From NCBI GenBank assembly GCA_028290245.1, contig JAQGKG010000151.1, positions 1 through 6,615 on the forward strand: DNA of 6,615 nt. Direction: 5' to 3'. Below are positions 5,351 through 6,615 of the stretch, in pieces. Position numbers and translations under genes: made by a program. The DNA is from Devosia sp. Its GTDB lineage: Bacteria; Pseudomonadota; Alphaproteobacteria; Rhizobiales; Devosiaceae. The stretch's first letter is position 1. Each line of letters begins with the position of its first letter. The notes beneath the pieces are model-generated. The model had not been told where the DNA came from. It saw only the letters and a program-made list of their open reading frames with translations, and did no database searches.

Positions 5351-6615
5351 ATGAACGGTCCCGGTTTTATCCATCTTCACGTCCATTCCGCCTACTCCTT
5401 GCTGGAGGGCGCGTTGCAGCTTGAGGCGATTCTCAAGCTCGCAGCCGAGGATAGTCAGCCGGCGCTCGGCATTGCCGACACCGGCAATCTGTTCGGGGCG
5501 CTGGAATTTTCCGAGAAGGCCAGCAAGAAGGGCATCCAGCCCTTGGTTGGAGTCGAACTGGCTATCGACTTTGCAGTCGCCGAGGAGCGAATCAGCGAGC
5601 GCGGCCATGTGGCGTGGGCCGGAAAGTCCAGCGTCGTGTTGCTGGCGCAGACGGAAGAGGGGTTCGCCAACCTCTCCCGGCTGGTGTCGCAGTCCTACAT
5701 CCAGGGCGATGGCGGCACCGCCCGCGCGCAACTCGACTGGCTCAGTCGCGAGCGCCTCGAGGGCCTGATCTGCCTCAGCGGTGGACCAGAGGGCGCCATC
5801 GACATGGCTTTTGCCCAAGGGCAGGACGCCAATGCTGTCCGCCGGCTTGATCGTCTTGCCGACCTGTTTGGCGATCGGCTCTATATCGAACTGCAGCGCC
5901 ATGGCCGGGTGCAGGAGGCCAATGTCGAGCCGCGGCTGGTCGACTATGCCTACCGCAAGGGCATTCCGCTGGTGGCGACCAACGAGCCGTTCTTCAAGTC
6001 GATCAAGGAATATGAGGCGCATGACGCGCTGCTGGCGATTGCCGGCGGTTCGGTGGTTGCCCAGACCGAGCGCCGCAAGCTCAACGACCAGTATTATTTC
6101 AAGACCCGCGCCGAAATGGCAGCGCTATTCTCGGACCTTCCCGAGGCCCTGAATTCCACGGTCGAGATTGCCCAGCGAGTCTCCTATCGTCCACTCACCC
6201 GCAACCCGATCCTGCCGAAATTCGCCGCCGCGCCCGATCTCAGTGAAGACGATGCCGTCGCTGCCGAGGCTGCCGCGTTGCGGACCATGGCCGAAGAGGG
6301 CCTGCGGGAACGCCTGGCAACTGTCGGGACAGCGCCGGGAAAAACCGAGCAAGTCTATTGGGACCGGCTCGAATTCGAGCTCGACATCATCCAATCGATG
6401 AAATTTCCCGGCTACTTTCTGATCGTGGCCGATTTCATCCGGTGGTCTAAGTCCGAGGGCATTCCGGTTGGGCCCGGCCGTGGTTCGGGCGCCGGCTCGC
6501 TGGTCGCCTATGCCACTACGATCACCGATCTTGACCCGCTGGCCTATAATCTGCTGTTCGAACGCTTCCTAAATCCGGAACGCGTCTCGATGCCCGACTT
6601 TGATATCGACTTCTG
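5351..6615 (+). CDS. dnaE: DNA polymerase III subunit alpha (DnaE), N-terminal part
   Basis: This is the catalytic subunit of the replicative DNA polymerase III holoenzyme. The frame is open to the window edge: 421 complete codons, about a third of a typical protein of some 1150 residues. The PHP domain comes first, with HLHVHS (H8, H10, H12), IADTGNLFGALEF (41-53) and GVEL (67-70). The polymerase domain follows, with GPGRGSGAGSLVAY (374-387) and MPDFDIDF (414-421), where D418 and D420 correspond to the first two catalytic aspartates of E. coli DnaE (D401, D403). The third lies outside the window. The usual PHP histidine after D43 is T44, and a later NDxH-type site reads NEPFF, so the PHP metal site looks degenerate, as in other proteobacterial DnaE proteins that rely on a separate DnaQ for proofreading. 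The start has a good ribosome binding site. Confidence 0.97.
   Translation, partial: MNGPGFIHLHVHSAYSLLEGALQLEAILKLAAEDSQPALGIADTGNLFGALEFSEKASKKGIQPLVGVELAIDFAVAEERISERGHVAWAGKSSVVLLAQTEEGFANLSRLVSQSYIQGDGGTARAQLDWLSRERLEGLICLSGGPEGAIDMAFAQGQDANAVRRLDRLADLFGDRLYIELQRHGRVQEANVEPRLVDYAYRKGIPLVATNEPFFKSIKEYEAHDALLAIAGGSVVAQTERRKLNDQYYFKTRAEMAALFSDLPEALNSTVEIAQRVSYRPLTRNPILPKFAAAPDLSEDDAVAAEAAALRTMAEEGLRERLATVGTAPGKTEQVYWDRLEFELDIIQSMKFPGYFLIVADFIRWSKSEGIPVGPGRGSGAGSLVAYATTITDLDPLAYNLLFERFLNPERVSMPDFDIDF

Noticed and set aside
5321..6022. 233-codon minus-strand frame opposite dnaE
   Set aside because: It is antisense to conserved DnaE sequence that continues to the window edge; no family resemblance.
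1..6615. Mobile element, defence system or CRISPR array
   Set aside because: No transposase, integrase, terminal repeats, spaced direct repeats or toxin-antitoxin genes could be found; all large genes are ordinary chromosomal functions.

Overview
The window reads as chromosomal housekeeping DNA from an alphaproteobacterium, most likely of the order Hyphomicrobiales (Rhizobiales); a Devosia-like organism is a guess. The reasons are the clpS-clpA pair with a glycine/aspartate-rich ClpS N-terminus followed by a threonine/lysine/proline segment, the ClpA sequence type, a proteobacterial DnaE, and fairly GC-rich coding DNA. I see no mobile element, tRNA, rRNA, CRISPR array or phage signature.

Layout. 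Positions 1-374 hold no gene I can name. They contain several inverted repeats, a possible 42-codon basic reading frame (222-350) and a terminator-like hairpin (335-365) that overlaps a good candidate promoter for clpS (347-376). clpS (about 498-845) and clpA (855-3194) form a tight two-gene operon, 9 bases apart, closed by a strong intrinsic terminator (3219-3254). Together they encode the N-degron adaptor and the unfoldase of the ClpAP protease. A zinc-dependent medium-chain alcohol/polyol dehydrogenase follows on the same strand (3315-4319). It converges with a minus-strand DUF1275 (YoaK-type) membrane protein (4362-5015). The 335-base gap 5016-5350 carries a promoter-like sequence, a well-formed 32-codon hydrophobic small ORF with its own ribosome binding site (5184-5282), and two overlapping hairpins with a near-consensus DnaA box. 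dnaE, the replicative DNA polymerase III alpha subunit, begins at 5351 and runs off the right edge just after its first two catalytic aspartates.

How the parts relate. Only clpS and clpA clearly work together. The dehydrogenase, the DUF1275 protein and dnaE are separate functions that happen to be neighbours. I found no complete undescribed system. The best candidates for something not yet described are the 32-residue membrane peptide just upstream of dnaE and the possible short transcript or peptide just upstream of clpS.
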